Assembly (NCBI GenBank): GCA_022774645.1
Contig: JALFKQ010000032.1
Coordinates: 30,253 to 94,252 of the forward strand
DNA from: Mycoplasmatota bacterium
Lineage (GTDB): Bacteria; Bacillota_I; Bacilli_A; RF39; UBA660
Direction of reading: 5' to 3'
Length of the DNA: 64,000 nt
Part shown: positions 47,201-56,363 of the stretch, one piece after another
Numbering within the stretch: position 1 is the stretch's first letter
How the letters are laid out: every line of letters starts with the position of its first letter
Translations under genes and position numbers: made by a program
The notes under the pieces: model-generated
What the model was told of the DNA's origin: nothing
The model's input: the letters and a program-made list of their open reading frames with translations, nothing else
Databases searched by the model: none

Positions 47201-48338
47201 TTATGATGATCATAATTATGGTGCAACAACTACTTTTGGTAAAGAAGTTGAAATTTTAACACAAATTGAAGATATTAAAGAACAAGAACAACAAACTAAA
47301 TATTGTGTTAATGATGAAAATGAAAAGAAGGGTGGAAATTCATATTATGCTAGTTGCTATAATGGTGATTTCAACTCTGAGGTTGATTTATCTGCATCAA
47401 ATTTATTAGGGAAACACGATTTAGTTTCTTGTAAAGGCTATGACACTAATGCTAAATGTGAGAAGAATGCTGTTAGTGGTAAACAAATTGAACTTCCTAT
47501 TAATGACTTTGCTATATTTACAGTTGTTAGTGAAGCTGATTTCTGGCAACCAAAAGAATATTCTACAGAAGCTTATACCGGGATAGTTAGGGAAGGAGCT
47601 GGTTCTGGTAATTCACTTAGCTTAGATAAATATGTATTCCCTGTAAGTATGGATACTGAAAGTGGTTCAACAAAAGCTTATGATATAAAACATAGATATA
47701 CTAAAATTGGTTCTAAACTAAGTAAATCTGGTATATTAAATCATGATTATTATGAATTTACTTGTCAATATGAAGTTTATAATATAACTAATTTATATGA
47801 TTGTGAACTTCAAGTTGATGATGCTGGTAATGTTGATTTATCTGATGCTTGTAATAACTTATGTTATGAAATAAAAAACGGAGTACCAATAATTCGTGAA
47901 GAAGGTGCTTGTGCTCACTGGAGTGATAAAAATACTAATTCCAAAGGATATGGATTTATTTATAGAAATGTTGAATTAGGAAATCTATTCCCAGCTGAAA
48001 GACCTATTGGTAATAACTGGTTAGAAAATTCTGATATAAAAGATGCTATTGAAGCAACTGCTAGTGATATGTATAGCAATGGTAATAAATACTTACAATA
48101 TAGCTTCATATTAAATAGTGATGCTATTAAGAAAATAAAAGAATACAATAAAAATAAAAATGTTAGAGGTGGATATATAGATAACTCTTACGATCAATGT
48201 TATGCTGCACCTATAAGTGGTTCAACTGGAGGTTTCTATGAATGTACTACTTCGTTTATGAATGAAATTAGAACTAATAGTAATAACTTCGGTATTCAAG
48301 TTATTAAATCTGATGGAGTGAAAGGAGATGGCTATTAA
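44208..48338 (+). CDS. Very large (1376 aa) Cys-rich secreted protein of unknown function
   Basis: Signal peptide LVLVLLIVLNIFFLNMDLTFAV; dozens of Cys; ATGA overlap with the previous gene; no C-terminal TM or LPXTG-like motif seen. Confidence 0.75.
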   Translation: MKKNNKLVLVLLIVLNIFFLNMDLTFAVTGDSGSSTNVKIFNSGKTSTTDLSYCIDWTSKKDGKAIPVTIRRSGTKRPELMKEVNKQLDLRVAQAKKNGYTVTNVQQATCLRSGTQYQISDSKNNMPTLMSAGVDDDYTVQKLRLGDAPVSFTCTATFSYYKTSVEKHTSVRPMPAVEYNSSNPDFANISERVYCLQQGRNGPSNSAMNYKALENFDLSNCTGDSSYSYQCGLASVLLNSANVSFDANGNISKSDAGYSYAAVSSALRAYVAYYHKYIDGQGGIKDSDGSVSSGASSAEASAFDYYSATDVYDKSMEYYLKGGTPISCNDACKNKGVFCYSNDTQKKNIEDFASLLQSAVDFAKNPQNSKLADFINQVQSNTESSGDVSIGTSKDIDANFEFDKKNKNVQIELEFKKMFIGSTIVTKDTPIEVPVKYCNELDDGCNVVITVTDKYGRVIPTENLPGGCDKNYCKFTAKYSQMCTQTETTQTDNYLVVHIYGVPGGKSGSGPNAFIKNYVTASGEIAQQFVGFDINGWQTNGKTPGDEDVTPGSTVKKEDLEQIATKTTTVVCPCESNGPIKRCDNFEVQNSLPGYCSNYGEFNQGIYDTYDQGTVEEPYMNCIMNACNVSERNQYDFSDKYGVDVGICRIFCREEIEFYMANKTRVYAGMQFKYQIENVLGDKRKLTNGHSLTAMVLQKRQCASEIYYDHRNPRYNYSTTTSKYDSYIKQGYNTWQKMYGKAVKDMVDAWSSWKAYETLHKNEGWGSCNPKLNHAPEGVCKSSASSCGGSCSTGTIYPAFDYVYTWPYSGSPRYTKSTTGNPGFSYNSESKKTSNKVTFSLSGSPVPPGDQDGKYNKSSGTSSQECGPSYACPTETNKNRKCRDSKCIVTSSCEKGERGKDKCKVKSQEAALWGAFKSAVNNVTQLIYELENCNLYRSSDLNLYYNSASYVDFSGYTPHRPKYQGTFTHAIDGGTTKDYILKLANCENEEECIGLDITYDDHNYGATTTFGKEVEILTQIEDIKEQEQQTKYCVNDENEKKGGNSYYASCYNGDFNSEVDLSASNLLGKHDLVSCKGYDTNAKCEKNAVSGKQIELPINDFAIFTVVSEADFWQPKEYSTEAYTGIVREGAGSGNSLSLDKYVFPVSMDTESGSTKAYDIKHRYTKIGSKLSKSGILNHDYYEFTCQYEVYNITNLYDCELQVDDAGNVDLSDACNNLCYEIKNGVPIIREEGACAHWSDKNTNSKGYGFIYRNVELGNLFPAERPIGNNWLENSDIKDAIEATASDMYSNGNKYLQYSFILNSDAIKKIKEYNKNKNVRGGYIDNSYDQCYAAPISGSTGGFYECTTSFMNEIRTNSNNFGIQVIKSDGVKGDGY

Positions 48339-48341
48339 TAT

Positions 48342-49481
48342 ATGAAAGAGTCAATATGGGGATATTTAATCTTAGTACTTGCTATTATAGTAATAGTTAT
48401 CCTTCTATTAGTTCAGAGAATGACAACTACTACTGAAGAAGATTTCTATTTAGGTAGAGAGATAATGGAAGCATCAATGTTAGATGCTGTAGATTATGGA
48501 ACTTTTAGAGCTAGTGGTAGAGTAGTAATGTCTCAAGAAAAGTTTGTTGAAGTTTTTATTCGTAGATTTGCTGAGAATGTTACTAATAATAAAGATTATC
48601 AATTAGATTTTTATGATATTTATGAAGAACCTCCTAAGGCTACTGTTAGAATTAGAACAGTAAGTGGAGAGGCAACATTAAAGTCTGGTAGTTTTGATAT
48701 TAAATTAGATACTTATATGCATGGTATTTTAGAAACAGTTTATGGTATTGATTATAAATCAAATGTTATGCCTTCTCAAACTGGTACTGGAATTGGAACA
48801 GCTGGTACAGGTGCTTTACCTCCATCTGATGATGGTGATGAAGAAGAACCTGTTAAGGAAACAAAAATGGCACCGCCATTAACTTGTGGATATCAAACTA
48901 GTTATAATAGAAATGATTATGATTCTAGTAAAACAGGATTTGCTAATGGTGCAAACTTATATAATCAAGGATGCGGATATACTTCAATTTCGATGGTTGC
49001 AAGTGCATTTGGAAAAAATATTTCTCCTAATGATGTAAAAAATACAATATGGGATGGTCCAAATCATGCAACTAGTAGTATACCTGCTCAAAAGTCAGAA
49101 GAATGTAAAGGAGTACAAGGTTCTACTACTTGTGGTAGAGTTGCTACTTCTACACTTACCGATTCAAGTTTGATGGATAAGTTAGGATTAGAAGGAAAAC
49201 AGCTATTTAATAGTGCTAGTAGTGTAGCTGATAGAAAGAAAGCTGTAACTGATGCACTTAACAGAGGTGAAACAATTATATTAAGAATTCCAAATCATTA
49301 TATTGCTATTTCGGGTTCTCCTGATAAGATTCAAGTATGTAATCCTTGGGCTGGTGAACAAAATGGTACATATAATGTAGATAGCTTATTTAATAATACA
49401 GCTCTTACTAATTGGCATGGCAAATGCAGTACTACTAATGAATGCGGTATCTGGTTTGGTGCTTCATATAAATTAAAATAA
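48342..49481 (+). CDS. Pseudopilin/TadE-like N-terminal helix fused to a C39-like (papain-fold) peptidase domain
   Basis: MKESIWGYLILVLAIIVIVILLLVQRM...; C-term LYNQGCGYTSISMVASAFGK...ETIILRIPNHYIAISGSPDKIQVCNPWAG (Cys/His/Asn-type arrangement). Confidence 0.7.
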   Translation: MKESIWGYLILVLAIIVIVILLLVQRMTTTTEEDFYLGREIMEASMLDAVDYGTFRASGRVVMSQEKFVEVFIRRFAENVTNNKDYQLDFYDIYEEPPKATVRIRTVSGEATLKSGSFDIKLDTYMHGILETVYGIDYKSNVMPSQTGTGIGTAGTGALPPSDDGDEEEPVKETKMAPPLTCGYQTSYNRNDYDSSKTGFANGANLYNQGCGYTSISMVASAFGKNISPNDVKNTIWDGPNHATSSIPAQKSEECKGVQGSTTCGRVATSTLTDSSLMDKLGLEGKQLFNSASSVADRKKAVTDALNRGETIILRIPNHYIAISGSPDKIQVCNPWAGEQNGTYNVDSLFNNTALTNWHGKCSTTNECGIWFGASYKLK

Positions 49482-49488
49482 TTAATTT

Positions 49489-49516
49489 GAGATAACTCAT
49501 GAGTTATCTCTTTTTA
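49489..49516 (+). terminator. Strong Rho-independent terminator closing the 41-49 kb cluster
   Basis: gagataactc-at-gagttatctc TTTTT. Confidence 0.9.
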
Positions 49517-49548
49517 ATTTCATTAAATTGTGTTAACATTATAATAGA

Positions 49549-50724
49549 ATGAAAAAGAAAATAGTAATTATAATTATTATGTGTTTGATAGTATTTATTA
49601 CTATTTTTTTGCTTTGTAATAAAGAAAAAGAGTTATCTATTGATAATATGTCTCTTAGAGAAAAAATAGGTCAAATGTTGATGGTATATTACAATATAGA
49701 TGAGGTTGATGAGGATTTAATAAAGTCTTTGGAAGAGAATAAACCAGGTGGTTTTATTTTAACAGGAGCTAATTTAATTAGTTATGATAGAACAAGAAAG
49801 TTTATATCAGATTTATATAAATATGGTGGTAAGAATATGATTGTGGCTGTTGATCAAGAAGGTGGTAGTGTTCAAAGACTATATGATATTAAAGATAAGA
49901 AAGCTACTTTTTTACCTAATATGTATGATGTAGGTATTCTTGATGATAAGGAAATTTCATATAAAATAGGTAATATTATTGGTACTGAGGTATCAAGTAT
50001 TGGAGCTAATACTGTTTTTTCTCCTGTACTTGATATTGGAAATTATAAATTTTCTGCTATGGGTAAAAGGATGTTATCTGATAATAAGGATATTGTTATA
50101 TCTAATGCTATGGAAATATATAAAGGTATTTATGATACTGATGTTATTCCTATAGTTAAACATTTTCCAGGTATTGGGGACACTTCTCTTGATACACATG
50201 ATGCCAATGTTTCTATAGTTGATAAGACATATGAAGAATTATATGATACTGATTTACAGCCTTTTATAAATGCGATTGATAAATGTGTTGAAGTAATAAT
50301 GGTAGGGCATTCTAGTTATCCTAAAATAACTAATGATAATTTACCAGCTTCATTATCATCTGTTATTGTAAATGATATATTAAGAAATGAATTAAAGTTT
50401 GATGGTGTAGTTATTATGGATGCTGTTAATATGGGAACAATATCAAATAATTATTCAGAAAAGGATATATATATTAAAGCTATTAATGCAGGTGTTAATA
50501 TGTTTATTATGCCAAATGGATCAAAAAGAGTTATAGATTTAATAGAAAAAGCTGTTAAGAGTGGAGAAATAGATGAAAAAATGATTGATGATTCTGCTAA
50601 AAGAATTGTTGATTTAAGAAATAAAATATCTAATAAAAATGAGTTTAATAATAATTTTGGACTTTCGATTAATAAAAAATTTATATGTGAAAAATTTCAT
50701 GATTATTGTATTTATAATGAATAA
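49549..50724 (+). CDS. Beta-N-acetylhexosaminidase-like, glycoside hydrolase family 3 (NagZ-like)
   Basis: MSLREKIGQMLMVY...MIVAVDQEGGSVQRL...VIPIVKHFPGIGDTSLDTHDANVSI...GVVIMDAVNMGTI. Confidence 0.9.
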   Translation: MKKKIVIIIIMCLIVFITIFLLCNKEKELSIDNMSLREKIGQMLMVYYNIDEVDEDLIKSLEENKPGGFILTGANLISYDRTRKFISDLYKYGGKNMIVAVDQEGGSVQRLYDIKDKKATFLPNMYDVGILDDKEISYKIGNIIGTEVSSIGANTVFSPVLDIGNYKFSAMGKRMLSDNKDIVISNAMEIYKGIYDTDVIPIVKHFPGIGDTSLDTHDANVSIVDKTYEELYDTDLQPFINAIDKCVEVIMVGHSSYPKITNDNLPASLSSVIVNDILRNELKFDGVVIMDAVNMGTISNNYSEKDIYIKAINAGVNMFIMPNGSKRVIDLIEKAVKSGEIDEKMIDDSAKRIVDLRNKISNKNEFNNNFGLSINKKFICEKFHDYCIYNE

Positions 50725-50728
50725 TATA

Positions 50729-50758
50729 TTGAAATATTTTTATTTGATGTGTTATAAT
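50729..50758 (+). promoter_or_regulatory. Predicted sigma-A promoter for the Tad-like operon
   Basis: TTGAAA (50729-50734), 18-nt spacer, TATAAT (50753-50758). Confidence 0.6.
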
Positions 50759-50801
50759 TAATTAGAATAGATAGTAGTAAAAGTCTATGGAGGAAAAAAG
50801 A

Positions 50802-51608
50802 ATGGGAAATATTAAAGTTGCATTGAAAAGATTTTTAAAAAATAAAAATACGGTTACTATTTTTGCATTGTTAGCATCACTTGCAATACTATATTATGCA
50901 TATAATTTGAGAATTAAGAAAGCTACTGAGCCAATAAGTGTGCCTTATGCAGTTAGAAGATTAGAACCAAGAACTGAAATTGTAAATAAAGATATTGGTA
51001 TTAAGAAGGTTCCTGGTGGAATGATAACAAGAGATGTTATTGTAAGTTCTTCTTTGATTGTTGGTAAGTATGTATCTCAAAATGTAGAGATACCACTTGG
51101 TAGTTTATTTTATAAAGATACTATTAAGACATGGGATGAACTTCCATCAAGTTTATTTGAAGATATTCCTGATGATTATACAGTTATAACATTGCCAGTT
51201 TCACTTGAAACTACATATGGTAATTCAATATTTACAGGTAATTATATAGATTTATATTATGTTGGTTATGGTGAAAAAGATAAATTAATAGTTGCTAAGT
51301 TTATTGAAAGTATTAGAGTTTTAGCGGTTATTGATTCTGATGGTAATAATATATTTGAAAAGAGTACTAAGGTTGAATCTCCAGCATATTTAATGTTTAC
51401 TGTTCCTGAAGAATTACACTTATTATTAAGAAAGGCAATTTATAAAGATATTACTTTGATTCCAGTACCAAGAAATGCTGAATATTCTTTAAATCCAAAG
51501 CCTACTAGAATTAGTAGTGCATACATTAAGAGAATAATAGAAAAGAGAACTGTTGATGTATCTGAAAAAGATTTAGAGATGAATCCTATTCAAGGAGGTA
51601 ATCAATAA
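50802..51608 (+). CDS. CpaB/SAF-domain-like pilus assembly protein
   Basis: TM, then PYAVRRLEPRTEIVNKDIGIKKVPGGMITRDVIVSSSLIVGKYVSQNVEIPLGSLFY; internal SD (ggagg) favours start 50802 over 50787. Confidence 0.7.
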   Translation: MGNIKVALKRFLKNKNTVTIFALLASLAILYYAYNLRIKKATEPISVPYAVRRLEPRTEIVNKDIGIKKVPGGMITRDVIVSSSLIVGKYVSQNVEIPLGSLFYKDTIKTWDELPSSLFEDIPDDYTVITLPVSLETTYGNSIFTGNYIDLYYVGYGEKDKLIVAKFIESIRVLAVIDSDGNNIFEKSTKVESPAYLMFTVPEELHLLLRKAIYKDITLIPVPRNAEYSLNPKPTRISSAYIKRIIEKRTVDVSEKDLEMNPIQGGNQ

Positions 51609-52405
51609 TGAAGGGACTAAAAAAGATTTTTGAAAATAAAACAGTAGTTACTATTGTTTTGGGTATAATATGTTTATTAATTCTATATTTTGCTTATGAA
51701 TATAGGGTTAGTAAAGAAATTAATAAAGTTAAGATTTATGTTGCTAAGGAAACTATTCCTGCTAGAACTGAAATAACTGAGGATTTAATAGAGGAAATAG
51801 AAGTAGCAGCATCTATGCTTAATAGTAATGTTATTAGAGATAAGAAAAGTATAATTGGAAAGTATGTTAATTATAATACATATATTCCAGCTGGTAGTGC
51901 ATTTTATGCATCAGCTATTATAGAATGGAAGAGAATGCCTGATTCAGCTTGGTCAAGTATTCCAACTGGTGATACAGTATTTTCACTTCCAGTTAGTACT
52001 ATGACTACTTATGGTAACTCAATATTCCCTAATGATAAGATTGATTTATATTATCAAACTAAAGATGATAGTGGTCAACTTGTTTTAGGCAAGTTAATAG
52101 AAGGTATTACAATACTTGCTGTTAAAGATAAAGATGGTAGTCATATATTTAAAAAAGGTTCAAATCAAAAAGATGCTAGTGCATTAATATTTAGTGTTTC
52201 TGAAGAGTATCATATTCTTTTAAGACAAGCTATGTATTTATCAGGTACTTTAATTCCTGTTCCTAGAAATAAGAATTATGATAAAACAACTAATATTAGT
52301 AGTACTTATTTAAGAAATTTGATTGAAAGTAGATGTGAGAAGGTTGTTCCTGATGTTATTGATGATAATGGTTCAGGTGACGATAATATAAAAGTAAATG
52401 AATAA
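51608..52405 (+). CDS. CpaB/SAF-domain-like pilus assembly protein (tandem paralog)
   Basis: VKIYVAKETIPARTEITEDLIEEIEVAASMLNSNVIRDKKSIIGKYVNYNTYIPAGSAFY; same layout as the preceding gene. Confidence 0.7.
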   Translation: MKGLKKIFENKTVVTIVLGIICLLILYFAYEYRVSKEINKVKIYVAKETIPARTEITEDLIEEIEVAASMLNSNVIRDKKSIIGKYVNYNTYIPAGSAFYASAIIEWKRMPDSAWSSIPTGDTVFSLPVSTMTTYGNSIFPNDKIDLYYQTKDDSGQLVLGKLIEGITILAVKDKDGSHIFKKGSNQKDASALIFSVSEEYHILLRQAMYLSGTLIPVPRNKNYDKTTNISSTYLRNLIESRCEKVVPDVIDDNGSGDDNIKVNE

Positions 52406-52427
52406 AAAGATATAGAAAGGTTTTTTC

Positions 52428-53627
52428 ATGGATAATGTTGTTTTTTCACAAATAGATTTTGGTTTATTTATGCCTTTATTAGAAAATGATGATATAACAG
52501 ATATTTCATATTCTAATGGTGGTCAATTGTGGGTTAAAACACTTAGTAAGGGTGTATATCCAGTTAAGATTGAAGGTATAAATAATGAAGTTGTTGAAAA
52601 GTTAGCATTTCAATGTTCAAATGTTATGGGTAAGACATTTAATATGGCTCATCCACTTTTGGATGCTGAGAGTGCTGAGCTTCGTCTTAACTTCGTACAT
52701 GATTCTATAGCGACTAATGGAATAGCTTTGCTTATAAGAAAAACTCCAGCCATGATAAGACTTAATAAAGATAAGCTTGTTAAAGAAGATTATGTATCTC
52801 TTAAATTACATGATTTCTTAATTACTTGTGTTAGTGGTCACTGCAATATACTTGTTAGTGGAGAAACTGGTTCAGGTAAAACAGAGTTTATTAAATATCT
52901 TGCTAGTAATATAAAAGAAGATGAAAAGATAATTACTATTGAAGATACTTTGGAACTTCACTTAGATAAGATTTATCCTAATCGTGATATTGTTGCGATG
53001 AAAACAAATAATATTGCTTCATATTCTGATGTTTTGGTAGCTTGTATGAGACAGAACCCAAGGTGGATCTTACTTTCAGAGGTTCGTTCTGCTGAAGCTG
53101 TTCTTGCTGTTCGTAACTCAATTTCATCAGGACACAATATTTTATCAACAATACACTCTGATAAAGCATCAAGTATTCCAATGCGTTTATATTCACTTTT
53201 AGAATCTAGTCAAGATATAGATCAATTTGTTGCATCAATGCATAGATATATTCAACTTGGAGTACATATTAAAGGTTTCTTTTCTAAGAAATATAATAGA
53301 TTTCAAAGAGAGATTACACAAGTAGTTGAATTTTATGTTGATGATACTGATAATAAAGCAAAAGTTAATGTTCTTTATTCAAGGGATTTAATGGATAATG
53401 AAGTTTATAATAATCCGACTAGTCATTTAATTGATTATTTAGCTAGTCAGGGTGTTATGATGCAGGATGATCCATTTATTCCAAAGGGTAGTGAACTTAA
53501 ATCTACAGATAGTGACATTGGAACAAGTGAACTTGATTCTAATGTTAATACTACTGTAAATGAACCTGTAAATACAGTTAATCAAAGTGTAAATGACAAT
53601 TCCAAACTTGAAATTGTTGAAATATAG
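52428..53627 (+). CDS. CpaF/TadA-type secretion ATPase
   Basis: CNILVSGETGSGKTEFIKYLAS...IITIEDTLELHL...MRQNPRWILLSEVRSAEAVLAVRNSISSGHNILSTIHSDKASSIPMRL. Confidence 0.93.
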   Translation: MDNVVFSQIDFGLFMPLLENDDITDISYSNGGQLWVKTLSKGVYPVKIEGINNEVVEKLAFQCSNVMGKTFNMAHPLLDAESAELRLNFVHDSIATNGIALLIRKTPAMIRLNKDKLVKEDYVSLKLHDFLITCVSGHCNILVSGETGSGKTEFIKYLASNIKEDEKIITIEDTLELHLDKIYPNRDIVAMKTNNIASYSDVLVACMRQNPRWILLSEVRSAEAVLAVRNSISSGHNILSTIHSDKASSIPMRLYSLLESSQDIDQFVASMHRYIQLGVHIKGFFSKKYNRFQREITQVVEFYVDDTDNKAKVNVLYSRDLMDNEVYNNPTSHLIDYLASQGVMMQDDPFIPKGSELKSTDSDIGTSELDSNVNTTVNEPVNTVNQSVNDNSKLEIVEI

Positions 53628-53638
53628 GAGGTGAAATA

Positions 53639-54538
53639 ATGTATATTGAGATATTTATTGTTGCTGCTATTATTGCATTTATATATTTTTATCGTAAGAA
53701 TACAGGTGATAATTCATATAAGTTTTTAGCAGATCAAGTAGCAGGTACATATGAGAAATATGCTCCATATTCATTTAAAGTTGTTAGAAAGAAAGCTCAA
53801 GAGTTAGGTCAAGAGTATACAACTAGACAATATGTTATACAAATTGCATTATTTGGTATAGGTGCTGCTTTTGTATCATACTTATATTTTTATAGTATTA
53901 TTTGGAGTGTAATTTATGCTTCTGTTGCTATATTGATAATTCCTTATTTAACATTTATGAGATGTAAAAAAGCATATAGTGAATTTATATTTGAACAAAT
54001 TCAAGTTTATTCAACAAATGTTATTATGGAATTTAATACAACTCAATCATTTGTTAAAGCACTTGAAGGTGTTAGAGATTCAGGTGTACTTGAAGAACCA
54101 CTTTTAGGTGATGTTAAAGAAATGATTAATATGTCTTATGAAAATGGTACTATTGATGAAGCTATAAGATTTATGAATGAAAAATATGATTATTATGTTA
54201 TTAAGAATATGCATCAATTATTTATTCAAATAACAAAAGAAGGTTCTAAAGATTCAGGAACTGCTCTTGAAGGTATGCTTCAAGATATAGATATGCTTGT
54301 AGAAAATGTATATCGTGATAGAATTGATAGAAATACATTCTATAAACAGTTTGTTACATTTGGTTTAGCATTATATTTATTGGTACTTCTTGTTCAATTA
54401 TTAATTGGTAATCAATCTTATATAAAACTGCTTAATAATGTAGTAGTTCTTGTATTATTACATGGTGTAATACTTGTTAACTCATATTTCTTACTTTCAG
54501 GTATTAAATATTACCATGAGGATGTAGGTGCTGAATAA
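53639..54538 (+). CDS. TadB-like (T2SSF) membrane protein
   Basis: Polytopic; FEQIQVYSTNVIMEFNTTQSFVKALEGVRDSGVLEEPLLGDVKEMINM. Confidence 0.75.
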   Translation: MYIEIFIVAAIIAFIYFYRKNTGDNSYKFLADQVAGTYEKYAPYSFKVVRKKAQELGQEYTTRQYVIQIALFGIGAAFVSYLYFYSIIWSVIYASVAILIIPYLTFMRCKKAYSEFIFEQIQVYSTNVIMEFNTTQSFVKALEGVRDSGVLEEPLLGDVKEMINMSYENGTIDEAIRFMNEKYDYYVIKNMHQLFIQITKEGSKDSGTALEGMLQDIDMLVENVYRDRIDRNTFYKQFVTFGLALYLLVLLVQLLIGNQSYIKLLNNVVVLVLLHGVILVNSYFLLSGIKYYHEDVGAE

Positions 54539-55329
54539 TGGAAATATTAATAGTAGGAGTTATATTATTGTTTTTATTCAATTATATAAATTTATTTAAT
54601 TTTAATAAGTTTGTAGATGATAATAAGGCAATATTTAATAAATTAAAAGAAGATGATTATGATTTCTTAATTAATGCTAAGTATGGTGATAAAGTTGATC
54701 CACTTGTAAAGTATCAAGCAAGAGTTAAAACAGCTATTATTACTTTCTTGATAGGTACTATTGCTGCTATGACTATGTTAAATGATATTAATTTTGCATT
54801 GAAATTAGTTATTGTGTTTGTTATTACTTATTTAATGTTTAAGGATGAATATAATAGGCTTAAAGGTTTCTATAAGATGCATTTACATGATATCAACTTA
54901 AAGTTACCATATTATTTAAAAAGTTTAGAAATATTAATTCAACACTATACTGTACCAGTTGCATTAACAAGAAGTTTGGAACAAGCTCCTGAAATGTTTA
55001 AACCTGGTCTTCGTGAATTAATTGCTTCTATTGATGCTGGTGATTCTACTGTTGAACCTTATATGGAATTTGCTAGAAGATATCCAGTTCGTGATTCAAT
55101 GAGAATGATGAGACTTCTTTATAGACTAAGTTTAGGTAGTCAAGAGAGAAAACAAGAACAACTTGAAACTTTCTCTAGAACTATTTCGGCTCTTCAAGCT
55201 AAATCAAGAGAAACTAAATATAAAGAAAGACTTGATAAAATGGAAAAGAAAACAATGACAATGCTTACTGCTACTGGAGCAGGTGTTATGATTATATTAT
55301 TATTATCAATAATGCAAATTATGGGTTAA
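54538..55329 (+). CDS. TadC-like (T2SSF) membrane protein
   Basis: LPYYLKSLEILIQHYTVPVALTRSLEQAPEMFKPGLRELIASIDAG...; start/stop overlap with previous gene. Confidence 0.75.
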   Translation: MEILIVGVILLFLFNYINLFNFNKFVDDNKAIFNKLKEDDYDFLINAKYGDKVDPLVKYQARVKTAIITFLIGTIAAMTMLNDINFALKLVIVFVITYLMFKDEYNRLKGFYKMHLHDINLKLPYYLKSLEILIQHYTVPVALTRSLEQAPEMFKPGLRELIASIDAGDSTVEPYMEFARRYPVRDSMRMMRLLYRLSLGSQERKQEQLETFSRTISALQAKSRETKYKERLDKMEKKTMTMLTATGAGVMIILLLSIMQIMG

Positions 55330-55404
55330 TGTGTAAAATAGACTTGAATAACGAAATTTAGTATTGTATAATTGTATTATGAAAATAAAGGAGGAATGTG
55401 TTAG

Positions 55405-55710
55405 ATGAAAGAAGCTACAGGAGAATTAAATATGACTGTTGTTACTCTTATCGCAGTTGCAGCCGTTGCGGCATTATTCTACTTTTTCTTATGGCCAATG
55501 GTTCAAAGAATGGTTGCAAACCAAACTTGTAGTACTTATGGTACAAACTGGACAGCTAAAAAAGTTACTACGGTAGATACTGGTACTCAAGCTGAAGTTA
55601 ATGTATGGAAATGTTGTCCAAAAGATAGTGAGAATGATGATGATTGTGTTGCTATTGATGATGATGATGAAGATAATAATGGTGGTGGACAAACTCCAGC
55701 AACACCTTAA
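55405..55710 (+). CDS. Putative Flp-like major pilin with acidic C-terminal tail
   Basis: MKEATGELNMTVVTLIAVAAVAALFYFFLWPMV short leader + hydrophobic helix; strong SD aaaggagg; C-term DDDDEDNNGGGQTPATP. Confidence 0.6.
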   Translation: MKEATGELNMTVVTLIAVAAVAALFYFFLWPMVQRMVANQTCSTYGTNWTAKKVTTVDTGTQAEVNVWKCCPKDSENDDDCVAIDDDDEDNNGGGQTPATP

Positions 55711-55757
55711 ATTTAACTTCAATTAAGTTTAAGTTTTAGTTAATTTAAAACATTAAG

Positions 55758-55798
55758 TGGCTATAGGTGATTTTAATGTCACTTATAGCCATTTTAAA
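55758..55798 (+). terminator. Strong hairpin between pilin-like gene and downstream genes (attenuator candidate)
   Basis: tggctataggtga-ttttaatg-tcacttatagcca (13-bp stem with G-U), then attttaaaat. Confidence 0.7.
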
Positions 55799-55817
55799 AT
55801 AAAAAGGGAAGTGTAAT

Positions 55818-56348
55818 ATGAGAGAATCTATTGGTGGATTATGGTTATTTAGTATAGTTATAACTTTTATTGTTTTGTTTGTCAGTTTCCTTGCATATTC
55901 AATAAGTTATACTAGAGCTTTTAAAGTTAAAAACGAAATAATTAACTACATTGAAAGAGCAGAAGGATTTACAACTACAGAAGGTGATATTAGAAATATA
56001 TCTTCTGATGAATTAAAGGGTATGGCTGCAAATAACACTGCTACTGTAGATATTCTTGCATATTTACAAGTACAAAATGTTGGCTATAATTATTCTATTG
56101 CTGAACAAATAACTTGCAAGGACTATGATTATGGTCATAATCAAATAGGTGGTTATTGTTTAAAAAGATTTTGTCCTGGTGGGGATAATGGAGAAATGAT
56201 ATATTATAAAGTAACTACTTTTGTTGCTTTTAAGATACCTGTTTTAAATTTTATATTTAAAATACCTATTTCTGGTGAGACAAAGTCATTATATTATGAT
56301 AGAGCTTCTGATAGAGGCTGGTGTGATGTAGAATCTTATGGTTATTAA
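55818..56348 (+). CDS. TadE/pseudopilin-like protein
   Basis: MRESIGGLWLFSIVITFIVLFVSFLAYSISYTRAFKVKNEIINYIERAEG. Confidence 0.6.
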   Translation: MRESIGGLWLFSIVITFIVLFVSFLAYSISYTRAFKVKNEIINYIERAEGFTTTEGDIRNISSDELKGMAANNTATVDILAYLQVQNVGYNYSIAEQITCKDYDYGHNQIGGYCLKRFCPGGDNGEMIYYKVTTFVAFKIPVLNFIFKIPISGETKSLYYDRASDRGWCDVESYGY

Positions 56349-56363
56349 AAAGGAGGTAATAAT

